Below, one piece after another: positions 54,363 through 64,000 of a DNA stretch of 64,000 bases. The number at the start of each line of letters is the position of its first letter. Within the stretch, counting starts at the first letter, position 1. This DNA is from Adiantum capillus-veneris. Taxonomy: Eukaryota > Streptophyta > Polypodiopsida > Polypodiales > Pteridaceae. The stretch is from NCBI GenBank assembly GCA_014529385.2, contig CM043966.1, positions 107,409,587 to 107,473,586 on the forward strand. The letters run 5' to 3'. A program made the position numbers and the translations under genes. The notes under the pieces are model-generated. The model did not search any database and was not told the DNA's origin. It was given only the letters and a program-made list of their open reading frames with translations.

Positions 54363-55068
54363 TATCTGTCAAAGAATTGTGAGTTGCTTCCTCTTGTAGA
54401 TCATGAGAAATAACAAAAGAAGAAACTTCGTGTCCAATATCCTGTACTTCAGCCATGTCAAAAATGTTAGGCACACAAAGAACATCATCCAATCAATCTT
54501 CATAAATCTCTTCATCCTGTTCCGCTTCACACATTTCTACGGTGGCCAAAGATCCATCAATAATCTGTGAAGACTCTTCATGCACCTCCTCTGAAAAGGT
54601 ACTAGTAGTAGAGAAATCATCCATAATATGTTGTTCATACATACCACAATCAGATAAAAAGACATCAATAATGGACTTCTCTTCTCTCAATCCTGACAAG
54701 GAAGCTTCACTATTTGCATCATCATCCTGCTCTGTGATATCAGTACCTGTAAATATATGGTCAATAGCAATTGTAGACTCATGTATACCCTGATGCACAT
54801 CTTCTGTTGACTCCATGATTTCTTGCACTTCATTTGTTACAGTACAAATAATTTTATCTATGCAATCGTCTTCAAGAAACCTGTTGTTCTGCTTGACTTC
54901 ACATGCTTCCATTGTGCTGAGAGGACCATCAATACCTTGCAAGGGATGATCTTGTACTTCTTGAGAACAATCCATGTTGCAAAGACTACTAGTATGTGGA
55001 ACATTGACAACAAAACTTTCACCTTCGTCTAATTCTTCACAAGAACCAATAATAGAGGCAGCTACCAT
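54262..55068 (-). pseudogene. acidic internally duplicated ORF of element E
   Basis: Minus-strand reading from MVAASIIGSCEELDEGES, very rich in D, E, S and T. Two blocks are clearly related: QGIDGPLSTMEACEVKQ and QIIDGSLATVEMCEAEQ, about 100 residues apart. A stop at about 54493 separates the final part (VQDIGHEVSSFVISHDLQ). No known domain. Confidence 0.5.
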
Positions 55069-55124
55069 GTGAGCAAGCTCTGAAAATTCTCATCAATGAC
55101 TTCAGTCTGAAATTCATTGTTTAC

Positions 55125-55409
55125 CTATGTTAGATTGCTTGAAGCATGATCCTCTGTGATGAAATCTGGTACTTGCAAAGCTGCATCTGCTTTAGCTTTA
55201 CTTCTTGCATGAATTTTCTCCCAAAATTCATCATAGCCGATTGTCTGCAATTGATCTCCATCACCTTTACTGAAAATAACCTGCTTTTGTTGATTCATCT
55301 GCTCTATTTCCAAGGCTATGTGTCGGTCACCCACTTGTACAACTGCTTCTTCAAATTTAGCCCAATTATCTGTATACTTATCAATAAGCTTCTGTATCTG
55401 ATCACGCAA
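55125..55409 (-). pseudogene. helical ORF of element E
   Basis: 95 residues with coiled-coil-like pattern (KLIDKYTDNWAKFEEAVV, ALEIEQMNQQKQVIFSKG). It lies between the glutamine-rich N-terminal ORF and the acidic ORF, separated by stops. Confidence 0.45.
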
Positions 55410-55439
55410 TTCTGCAGCTACTAATCAACCAAACTCCTT

Positions 55440-55835
55440 GATCATATGCTTAGTTGGAATATCCATAAGCTCCATCTTTGAACTGTAGCATGAAAGATAT
55501 CCATCACTATCATAACCATCAAATGTACCTCTTTCAGCATAAACCTTATCCAATGCTTCTTCCACTTTTTCTTGTTTCATCACGGCTTCATCTAAAAGAG
55601 AAAATCCTCAAGATAAATCTGCCCGGTCCAAAGTAAATTGCTCATAAGTAACATGATGTTGTTGTTGCTGCTGCTGCAGGAAAGCATTAAATAGTTGCAT
55701 CATCTCCTGCATCATCTCTACTTGAGATGTCGTCATCATCCTCTCTACCAAAATTTCCCACCCTGGCTCGCTTCGCGTCGGGTTTACCAAAGATGTCGGG
55801 GAGTAATTTGTGCGGTTAGTGAGCCGGGTCAGCAC
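55440..55835 (-). pseudogene. glutamine-rich N-terminal ORF of element E
   Basis: Reading RMMTTSQVEMMQEMMQLFNA, then FLQQQQQQHHVTYEQF. The placement just after a primer-like TGGTAAACCCGACGCGAAGC and the Met/Gln-rich helix resemble the start of gag in repeat units A/B, where MQMFQAFTMFTQQQ occurs after TGGTGAACCCGATGCG. Probably a gag start of a related element. Confidence 0.5.
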
Positions 55836-56794
55836 AGGGCTACTGGTTGTGGGAAACAGTTAGAGAGAGATGCACAACACAAGAGAGTAATAGACGCTTA
55901 TGGAAACCTTAAACTGAAATATTAAATAACTCAAAAGCTGAATACAAAAGACTTGACCGTCGCAATAGGCCCATTGTGCTCTTAAAGCTGTCGAGATCTT
56001 GAGCGGAAGCACAAACACCAAAGCCTTATTTGCTTCAATCTCCTTCCCTTGCTCTTCCCGACCACCTTCATGTGCACTCACATTGCCGTCGCTTGCTTCG
56101 GTCTTCTTTAACTCAAACAATCCTCCGAAACTGCTAAAAACCATTAAAGCCAACTTCTCTATGATATAGCTCTCGTTTCTAAAAAAACTTCACCAAGGTA
56201 TGATTGTCTCATCTTCTTTGGTTTGGACTGTCAAACCGCTGCTGTATCCACTGAAAACACTGAAGCTACGCCACTTCAATGCCTCGGCAACCTCCTGCAA
56301 CTCGAACTCGGCAGCAACACCCTCGTCAAAAGCTTGTTCGATGATTGATCTCCCAACACGCTCTCTTTGTGCTCACTAGTTACTTGACAGCGTCCTCAAA
56401 AACTGCCAGCTCGTCTCCTCCTACAAACCTTGTACTCTTCCTCACGCACTGCCTCTTGGTCACTCTCTAGAGACTCCCTCAATAGCCTTTGATGTCAACT
56501 CCTTGATAAGTTTGACAAGCGAACAAAGGTAAACATAACTGGAGGTTATCAAGTTTTCATCGGATTCTGTCAGTCATTATAAATATAAGAATCAGTGTTA
56601 TCACGATCTTTCAGCCCGCCAAACTTCACTCCTCGCCAGCCCAGGCCTCCAGCTATAGCGTCATCAACTCCTCTCGTTTTTCCTGCTCGTATTCGGCTTC
56701 TGCACGGCAACCTCCTCGCGGTGCTCTGCGACGGCTCGTCCCTTCTGTACGTCGCGTGCTTTTTCTTTTTCTTTTACCCCCAGCGCTACTGTAG
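55836..56794 (-). mobile_element. probable 5' LTR region of element E
   Basis: No gene seen. It lies upstream of the primer-like site in the minus orientation and contains a minus-strand TATTTATAA at about 56575-56585. I could not find matching ends. From about 56610 the sequence is GC-richer with CT-rich stretches and leads into unit B. Confidence 0.35.
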
Positions 56795-56996
56795 TTGACG
56801 ACTTCTCCCCTGGCTGCCTTGTCTACTCCTGCCAGGCTCCCGGCTCACGGCCCTCCGCAGTCCACCACGACCTTCTGCTTTTCTTCTGGCGGTCTTTTAT
56901 CTTCCCCTGCGTTGTCTGCTTTAATCCCCCAGAATAGCCTTTGCTTTCCCTTAAATATAAATATATTTATAAAAAAAACTGCTCTTAGGAAACAAT

Positions 56997-57350
56997 TCAC
57001 ACATTCCTTACGGTGTTGCCTTCTTCTGTAGCTTCCTCGCCACCTCCATCCCCATTGTATATGCCAAAATCTATGTATAACACACGCGGGTGATATTTTA
57101 AAAACTCCAATATAGCAAGCACGATATCGTTAACATAGCAAAAGCCACGTGCTTCACACTTTTGGGCATGATGCAAACCACCACACCAGTTAATGGCAAT
57201 ATCGGCATGGTTATGATTGAGTCGCATTGTGCCACCCATAGAGCCGCCCACATAAGTTTGACAGAACGAGTAAAGACCATCAAATTTAGTTGTCTCATCT
57301 GCTCATGTTGAGTCTCTGGAGTGACTGACTTTAAGAATCCTCCGTTCAAG
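56997..57350 (-). pseudogene. captured RPD3-class histone deacetylase fragment, unit B
   Basis: Better preserved copy of the fragment at 5630-5965. The reading at 57251-56997 has [40 protein letters not shown] and [20 protein letters not shown]. In active class I deacetylases the last block holds the zinc-binding D-x-H; here those positions are G and Y, and the next H is N. The SVTPETQ block lies upstream in another frame, with the same missing stretch as in A. No function is possible. The shared gap shows that capture happened before A and B separated. Confidence 0.85.
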
Positions 57351-57433
57351 CCCATAGCATAATCTTTACTCAAGAAACTTCTGACATTAACAACTTCAGA
57401 TTCCAAGTTATGATATAAAAAACCATTCCCACA

Positions 57434-57643
57434 CTACATGACGGCCATTGCAAGCTTTCCATCATGCGGAAGTGCTATGCTCCCAACCATATTCTCAGTA
57501 CTCATAAAAAACAGTGAATATGTGACTCTTGCATATAATTCTCCATTTAGACGTACGACAGCACGACACCGTTCCCATAACGACGGCGCCGTCGGTGCTA
57601 AATATAAAAAAGGTATATTGCATGAAAGAGGAAGAATGGGCAT
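57434..57643 (-). pseudogene. unrecognised coding-like fragment, unit B
   Basis: 69-residue reading matching the one at 6063-6272 with two substitutions. No family recognised. Confidence 0.3.
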
Positions 57644-57695
57644 TCAAGAGGAGGAGGACTCAATGGGCGTGGATGAGCAAGGAGAGGATTGAAGA

Positions 57696-57696
<1 letters not shown>

Positions 57697-57771
<75 letters not shown>
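57697..57771. repeat. (CT)n followed by C34
   Basis: CT tract to 57737, then 34 uninterrupted cytosines (57738-57771). Unit A has seven cytosines at this site. Confidence 0.93.
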
Positions 57772-57774
<3 letters not shown>

Positions 57775-57779
57775 CCCGT

Positions 57780-59732
57780 GTAGCAAGAAGGCAAGGGAGA
57801 GCTGGAATGAGGCGAAGTCAAGGAGGGGATACGGGAGTTCAGAATGGAGGAGAGACAAATCTGTGTGTGTGTGTGTGTGTGTGTGTGTGGAAGCAACACA
57901 CGAATTGTGGCATGATCAAGAATATTAAGAGGGGATAACCAAGTTTTGGGGAGGAACGAGGAAAGGAGGTTGAAGCACATGAAGGCTTGATGAGCAAGTT
58001 CAAGGAGAAGAAGGAACTGAGAGATCCCTATCTCTCTATCTTTTGACTAAGCAAGGCAAAGAAGTATCAAGGGCAAAAAGAGCAAGAAATTCAAAGGAGA
58101 ATTTTGGAGCTTATTGTTGGAAATTGAGGCAAAAGAAATCAGAGATAGAGATGGAGAGTGTTCAGCTTCTTTTCGCTAAGGGAACACAAAAATAGAGGGA
58201 GCTTAGAGAGCTTTTGCAGAGCTCCTGTCAACAAAACTGAAGAGGAGAAGAACAACAATAGGATGAGATTTTCTTTTGAGATCTCTTGACGACACAAAGA
58301 GAAATTTTTTGCCGAGTTCAAGAGGAAGTGCTAAGGGTATACAGAGCTTGAAGGCAAACAGAGCAAATCCATTAAAGGAGAGGTCGAGGCTTGTGAGTGG
58401 CAATTAAGCCAGTGCAAAGTAAATAGAGCAAGAAGCTGCAAAAGATTTGAGAAAAATTGAAGCATGATGATTGACACAATGAACTTAAATAAGGTTTTCA
58501 AAATCTTGAAGGTAGTTGAAGCAGATAAAGAGACAGGAGAGGAATTCCATCACCGTCATCAGCTTAAGATTGATTAATAATCCTGATAGGCCCTAGTGTC
58601 GTTAACTACCCAGTTGATCCTATAAAGGGAGAGATTAAACTCGTAGCTAACAAATGATCCAAGTGATGGTGTTGTTGTTAAGAGTCCACCTTGGCTACGG
58701 ATTAAGTTGTACTTCAAGATTGACTTGATTAATTGGCGTTTATGTTGATTTCCATAGCCATTTGCACCTGTTGTTCTTATTGTCTCTCACACCTCTCACA
58801 ACCAAAGGCCCGATGCCTGCCCAGCTCACGTTCTGAACACATATCCCCCAGCACCACCACAGGGCATCAGTGGGTGAGGCTACCCTTGGGAGCTAAAAAT
58901 CATCCACAAAGTTTTATAACATCAAATTTTTTTCCCCTCTTGCCTTTAGATCTTTGCCACTTTCTGCTCCCACACCCAATGGTCAAGCCACAAAAGTGCC
59001 ATCAAAATCTGGCAGCCCAAACTCCATACCCTCATTCCATGCCACATTACAACCGTCCCAAGACCATCAACCATTTTCGTGAAAACAAGAAAAAATCATA
59101 TGGCATCGTCTCCCTGGCAAATGCACCTGAGTTCGACTAGCCGTATCTCGACAACCGAGAACCCGATGGTGGAGCCGTTGTCATGCCGTGGCACGTACAT
59201 ATTATGAAATAAAAACATTCACCTCACTCTTGACACTTCTTGATATATGAAAATAAAAGCAATCATGTATATATTGTGATATATGTTGAAGTGTCTACTG
59301 TGGTCGCTATCATCCACATACCTATCCGGGGAGTTGCGGCCCTGGATGTGGCACGTTTGCGTGCTTTCAACTTGATAAGATGCTTAATTTGGTTTGACAA
59401 TGTACATAGTCCAAGTGTTTCATGGTGGCACACGCATCTCACCCATAAAGAGTGATGCGGGCAAAAATTGCCAAAAATAGCAGCGAACAAGCTCCATTAT
59501 AGAATTGCATGTAAAGTGACCCAAAATGGTATATTGATAAAAAATGATGCTTATATATGATTTTTATGCTTATGCAAGTGATCCCACAAATTTAGGGAAT
59601 TCTTTGACTCCGTTTGGGATTTTTCGCATTAAAAATGACATTTTTTGGGTCAAAAATGAGCTGAAAATGACCTAGTTTTGGTCCAAAGTGCCAAAATGGC
59701 CTAAAAATTGACACATCAGCTCATATTTCCGT

Positions 59733-59829
<97 letters not shown>

Positions 59830-60370
59830 CTGCTTTTTACAAAAAAACCAGCAATTTTGCACTCCTGTGCAATAGCTTCCATGGTTGCCCAATTTATGTG
59901 TGCTGCAGTCCTGCCTCTTTGCAATCTTGTATGAGAATTGAGGTTTCATGGCTGAAACTTTAGTGTTTTCAAATGGTCTTTTTAAGTGAAATTGAATGTG
60001 ATTTGGTGATCCTCTCATCATAATCTCGACTACAAAAACAAGTAATTTCCAAACACAATAGGAAAGATGGTTTGTGAATTTGCTGTCACTAACGCTCTTA
60101 GATTTTTAGTTACCCTGAGAAAGAGGGTTGGTGATTCTCCACAAAGCTTTTCACATAGTGTTGGTGACTCTCATCATGAACTCTCACAGCCAGAGGTTTT
60201 GCACCTTCCCAGCTAGACCGCACACATCCTGATATTTTTGGTGAACCCGACGCGAAGCAGCTTGGGTGGGCGTCCAAAACTTTATTTTGAAAGGTTTAAT
60301 TACAAATAAATAATGCTATGGATGAGCAACACAAACAAGGCATGCATTTTGATCAAGGCACAATGCAAAT
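57780..60370. other. non-coding part of unit B
   Basis: Matches 6400-9096 of unit A; same features: GT tract (about 57862-57888), the unassigned reading at 58733-59140, and the primer-like TGGTGAACCCGACGCGAAGC near 60239. Confidence 0.45.
59736..59827. repeat. (GA)46 microsatellite
   Basis: GA tract of about 92 bp; 30 bp in unit A. Confidence 0.97.
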
Positions 60371-61703
60371 GTTTCAAGCATTTACCATGTTTACGCAACA
60401 ACAATAGGTTGCAGAAAGAAGAGAGGTGTGAGCAACGAAAGCCCTTCAAGATATTGTGAACAAAATGGACCAAATTGAAGGGAAAGATGTCACAAAGTTT
60501 CTTCATGGTTATGTAAGGATATGGAGCTACAACGGGTTCCAGAGGTGGACATGATTTCTAGTTTTGAGCTTGTTGTGGTTCCCGAGATTAGAGACCATGT
60601 AAGGGGAATCAGGGAGGATCATGGAGAAGGCTGGGAGAAATCCAAATTAGCCCTAAAGGAGGAATACTTCATGGAGGACTCTAAAAGGGTTACAAAAAGG
60701 ACCTTCTTGGAATGGGTTGCAAATCCAAAAGAGGGACTTTCCATCACCGAACCGTTGAGAGAGTTTGAGCGGTGCTATGCTCAATTGTCAGGAACAGAGC
60801 GGGCTACTTTAGACAGTGAAAAGACTGAATTGTTCCTTCAAGTTGTAGGTTGTGAGATCCAAGAAAAGCTAGAGCTACTCCTTGAAGAAAAGAATACAGA
60901 ACATGGTCTAAAGGCTGAGTGGAAAGAGGTTGAGGACGCAGTCTCATTGCTTGCTAAGAGGCAACATCATAGGGACAAGATTGTCGTGAATGGTACTGCC
61001 TCTCCTCCTAGCACGTCACAGATTCCACCAAAGCCTATTGTTGTGAGTCCAAAGGTGATAATTCAATGCTTGAGGAGCTTGTTAATGACATGCGAGAAAT
61101 GAAGTTAAAGCTAACAAGACTTGACGAGAAAGGACAACCTTCAGGACAAAAATCCCAAAGCAAAGAAGGATTTTTTCACATATGCATATGGTTTGATGGC
61201 ACAGACCATGGCCGAAGGGATCGTGATAGATTCAATTATGCCTTAAAAAGAGATCTTGTGTTTTTTAAGGATGGCAAGATCCATCTGTGGGAGACAGATA
61301 TGCCATTAGGAACTAACTTTGGAAATGGAGGCATGCAAAAATAGTGGAGGATATGGCAACCAATCATGCTATTTTTGCAGTGGAGGATGCTACCTATGGG
61401 GCTAAGATAGAGCTTATTCAAAAGAAAGCGTTATAGTCTACTCCAGATGCTTTTGAGGAGGTTGATAGCTTGTGTCCATATGTAGTAGCCTCAGCCAGAA
61501 AAGGGAAGGTAACTGAGCAGGTATTACATGAAGCTAGTGATTGCATACACCATAGAACAGGTTGGGATGACTCTGTGGACTCTTTATTAGTGCATGCCTA
61601 TCTTGCAAAACGCTATAACAATGAAGAGATTGTGGAAGAGAATCGTAGACGTGAGAATGGAGATGCAAGTCCTTCTACTTCAAAGAGGGTTACAAGGGCT
61701 TGA
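60371..61703 (+). pseudogene. gag-like polyprotein remnant of unit B
   Basis: Pieces at 60521-61102, 61066-61344 and 61470-61703 match the gag of unit A. The degenerate zinc knuckle (CIWFDGTDHGRRDRD) and several stops are the same, so they predate the split of the two copies. New lesions: a frameshift at about 60515 and a stop at 61701. Confidence 0.65.
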
Positions 61704-61851
61704 GGAAGAAATGATCCATGAACTTCTTATGAGGCTCCACCACATGTGCCTCCTCCTTTTGAGATTCTTATGGAGGAGGTATCTATAGGGAAGAAGGAAG
61801 AGCAAGGAAAAGCCAAAGAAAAAGGCCCTGCATACAAACTACAGTAAGGTA

Positions 61852-62305
61852 TTGGAGGAAAGGATTTTGAATATAAATGTTGAGTTTACCTTGGGTGAGG
61901 TTATTGGCATTGCTAAATGCAAGTTTCATGAAGAAATTATAGATATCATAAAAAGAAAGAGGCAAATTCTCACTGAGTCTATTCCTCCACAGTCTGAGGG
62001 TGAAGGGGATTCACTTAAGGCACATGGAATACATGTCCAAGAGAGTGATTGCAATGACAGCGTGGTAGGATGCTACCAATCTTCTCGAAGAGATGCACAT
62101 GCTAGATTTGCAGATGATGATGATGAAGATGAAGCCTCCTATAAAATCCACTACTCTAAAAGTCATTGGGCAAGAGCTACAACATAAACTTTAGTCAAGG
62201 TGAGTGATCTTGAGGAGCCATATGTTGCATTGATAGATCATGGCTCTGAGATCAATCTTACGTCCAAGAGTCTTTACATGAAGTGTAAGTGGCCGATAGA
62301 CATAG
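61852..62305 (+). pseudogene. retropepsin-like protease remnant of unit B
   Basis: Longer open piece than in A (61852-62187), then a stop, then ALIDHGSEINLTSKSLYM and WPIDIV. An LTR starting TGTAAGGTCTCTGACCCC follows at 62306. Confidence 0.6.
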
Positions 62306-64000
62306 TGTAAGGTCTCTGACCCCGATCAAAAAGAACACCATTGTACCTTGAAATGAACATAATACAAACAGTTACTATTTTTAACACTTCTCCAAATTCT
62401 GTCAGTGCCATGATGTTTAGAATGTTTTAAAGCTTTGAAATGTGAATTAAAATAATTTTTAAAAAATTTCCAAAAATAGTAAGTTTTTGGTCACCCGACC
62501 CGTCCAGTTTTGACCGTCTCGAAAAACTGCACCCGCACCTCGAATTTCAAAAAATGCGATTTCGGACCCCGGGGACTACTAAATATGGCAGGTACTACGT
62601 CTTGTAAGTCTTAGTTAGAGCTCCGTATAGCAATTTACGGCATCAAAATCCGACTCGTATGACCCGTTTAAGCCTAGAATCAAATTTCCTAAAAATTGTC
62701 CGGGGAGGTACCAGGGGCCCGAGACTGTGTGGGAACAGGTTCCAGGACACTCCATACTAGCTTTAGCAGCTAGGGGGCGCCCTCTTGCCTTGTGGGAGTC
62801 TTTGGGAAGTTTCCAAGCTTGCTACTAAGTGTGAGAACCAGTTAACTAAACCAACTAGACACTTGGTGGGTAGGCACACACATACACCTACACAAACTGG
62901 GAAGGTGCTGTCGGTACACACACCTTTTGAAGAAGAAGCAAGGAGGGAGGTTCTGTTGAATTGTCGCCTCAAGAAACTCGTTTAGATCAGAGAATTGAGA
63001 AGATTATCAGCCCTTAATCACGGTAACCACGATTTAATTAATGCCTTTTGTAAATTCTTTTCATTACCATCTAAATTCCTCGTCTATTATGCTTATTCCT
63101 AGTCATAATTCTCTATAATTACTCCCTAATTTCTCCTTAGCCATATTCTATTATGCAATCATCATCCCATAGCTGAATTATCAGCCATTCATCACTCTTA
63201 ATTAATGATTAAGTGCATGATTATCAGAATTTTCTCTCTCTAGGTAGCATAGTAATTAATCGGTAAGCCGGTAATTGTGTAGATGGATGAGAATCACTCT
63301 TTCTGTCGCTCATCAATATTGTAGCTAAATTAAATTCATTTCTCTTATGCATTAAGATGTAATTAAGGGAAAATTAATCCGTCATTAAGTCTCTAAGAGT
63401 TGACTTTTCTTACACCTATGCATAAGGTGAATTTGCACCATCTATTTGCTAGGAAAGAGATTAAACATACTTAATTCATCTCTCTGGTAATTCCATTAGT
63501 GAAATCCTATTATTCTTAATCATGTAAGCCGAGTAATTATCTTTAGAGCCGGTGCTGGAGAAATCCGACGGAAACCTCGGCATTGAATTCATTGTACATT
63601 AAGTTCTAAAGTAGGAAGGAAATGATTGATGGGTATGTTGGTTGCAATAGGAAAGAATGTGTGCTAGGAAAAATTTAGCTCGACATGTTCATTTTATTTC
63701 CAATGTTGAATCAGTCCTGACCCCCCTATTGATCACAGGGGGCAAAGTTCCTCGTTAAGGGCTCTTGAATGCACGACTTTCTTTTTATGCGGTGGATACC
63801 CACGACTTGATTTCTATGCGATGGGAACCCACGTTTTGCTTTCTATGCGGTGGGAGTGTCCATGACGTGCTTTCTATGCGGTGGACATACCTAGTTGTAT
63901 GGGCAGCTAGGCGACAACGGGAGGAGTGAACTCTCGCTGGAGGGGGGATGTTGTACCTCCAGAACATTGGAATTTTTATGAATAAGTTTGAGTAGAATTT
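62306..64000 (+). mobile_element. long LTR (incomplete) inserted in unit B protease
   Basis: Starts TGTAAGGTCTCTGACCCC. The first 470 bp also occur at 11083-11555. It holds AGACTGTGTGGGAACAGG near 62720 and a CA-rich stretch, is AT-rich at 63000-63600, and has short tandem repeats at 63777-63888. No LTR end or gene is reached before the window ends. Confidence 0.5.
63777..63888 (+). repeat. four imperfect ~28-bp repeats with TTTCTATGCGGTGG core
   Basis: Four successive units each carry TTT(C/T)TATGCG(G/A)TGG, followed by a variable ACCCACG- or CCATGACG-type tail. Confidence 0.85.

Larger units (their letters stand above)
56795..62776 (+). repeat. repeat unit B (second copy of A)
   Basis: About 5.98 kb matching 5404-11555 in the same orientation and order. 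Compared with A it lacks 221 bp at about 59931, lacks the 20-bp duplication in the deacetylase fragment, and differs in microsatellite lengths. After 62776 it continues in LTR sequence, whereas A enters a Tat interior. Confidence 0.88.

Noticed and set aside
5404-62776. Units A and B as a recent segmental duplication of a host locus
   Set aside because: Flanks differ on both sides, and the units contain gag, protease and a primer-like site, so copies of a mobile element explain them better.
1-64000. rRNA genes, tRNA genes or organellar DNA
   Set aside because: No such sequence was recognised; the only tRNA-like stretches are primer sites of 12-20 bases next to LTRs.

Overview
This window looks like nuclear DNA from a seed plant with a large, repeat-rich genome. 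I see no host gene that I would call intact and functional. Almost everything is transposable elements nested in one another: Ty3/gypsy elements with plant-type features (chromodomain integrases, a Tat-lineage element with a second RNase H), a Ty1/copia fragment, a CACTA DNA transposon with Tnp2, and a gag-protease-only LTR element. Plant-type LTR promoters (TATAAATAG), plant tRNA primer sites, and abundant (CT)n/(GA)n tracts agree with this. I cannot name the species.

Layout. 1-5158: the 5' end of a minus-strand chromovirus (gag remnant, initiator-Met primer site, 3.75-kb LTR). 5404-11555: repeat unit A, which carries a broken histone-deacetylase fragment, then gag and protease remnants, then a fragment of another LTR. 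11556-26343: a Tat-lineage gypsy array on the plus strand, ordered truncated interior, LTR, full interior, LTR. 26344-27960: a plus-strand chromovirus fragment (integrase and chromodomain). 27961-31910: a heavily decayed minus-strand gypsy element. 31914-48142: a second minus-strand chromovirus, split twice. A gag-only copia element (33642-35610) sits inside its integrase, and a young, target-site-flanked gag-protease element (37601-46483) sits inside its protease. 48142-53551: a cluster of CACTA/TAGTG palindromes followed by a CACTA transposon with Tnp2, DUF4218 and DUF4216 parts. 53552-56794: a minus-strand LTR-type element encoding acidic, internally duplicated protein, with no polymerase seen. 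56795-62776: repeat unit B, the second copy of A. 62306-64000: a long LTR that overlaps the end of B and runs off the window.

How the parts relate. Nesting gives a relative order. The chromoviruses and units A/B are old and full of stops. The Tat array and the copia fragment came later. The gag-protease element is youngest: its two LTRs differ by three substitutions and one 2-bp microsatellite change, and a CTATC duplication flanks it. It has no reverse transcriptase or integrase, so it must have been mobilised by another element's enzymes.

The signals I find most worth following are: (1) two tandem small ORFs with clearly related C-termini in the leader of the Tat element, ahead of gag; (2) the young gag-protease element, whose single 1,726-codon frame is cut by a UAG and then by a UGA that sits exactly on the last cysteine of a fourth zinc knuckle; (3) four W-[VI]-P-K boxes in its second ORF; (4) the palindrome cluster beside the CACTA transposon; (5) a histone-deacetylase fragment amplified inside a repeat.
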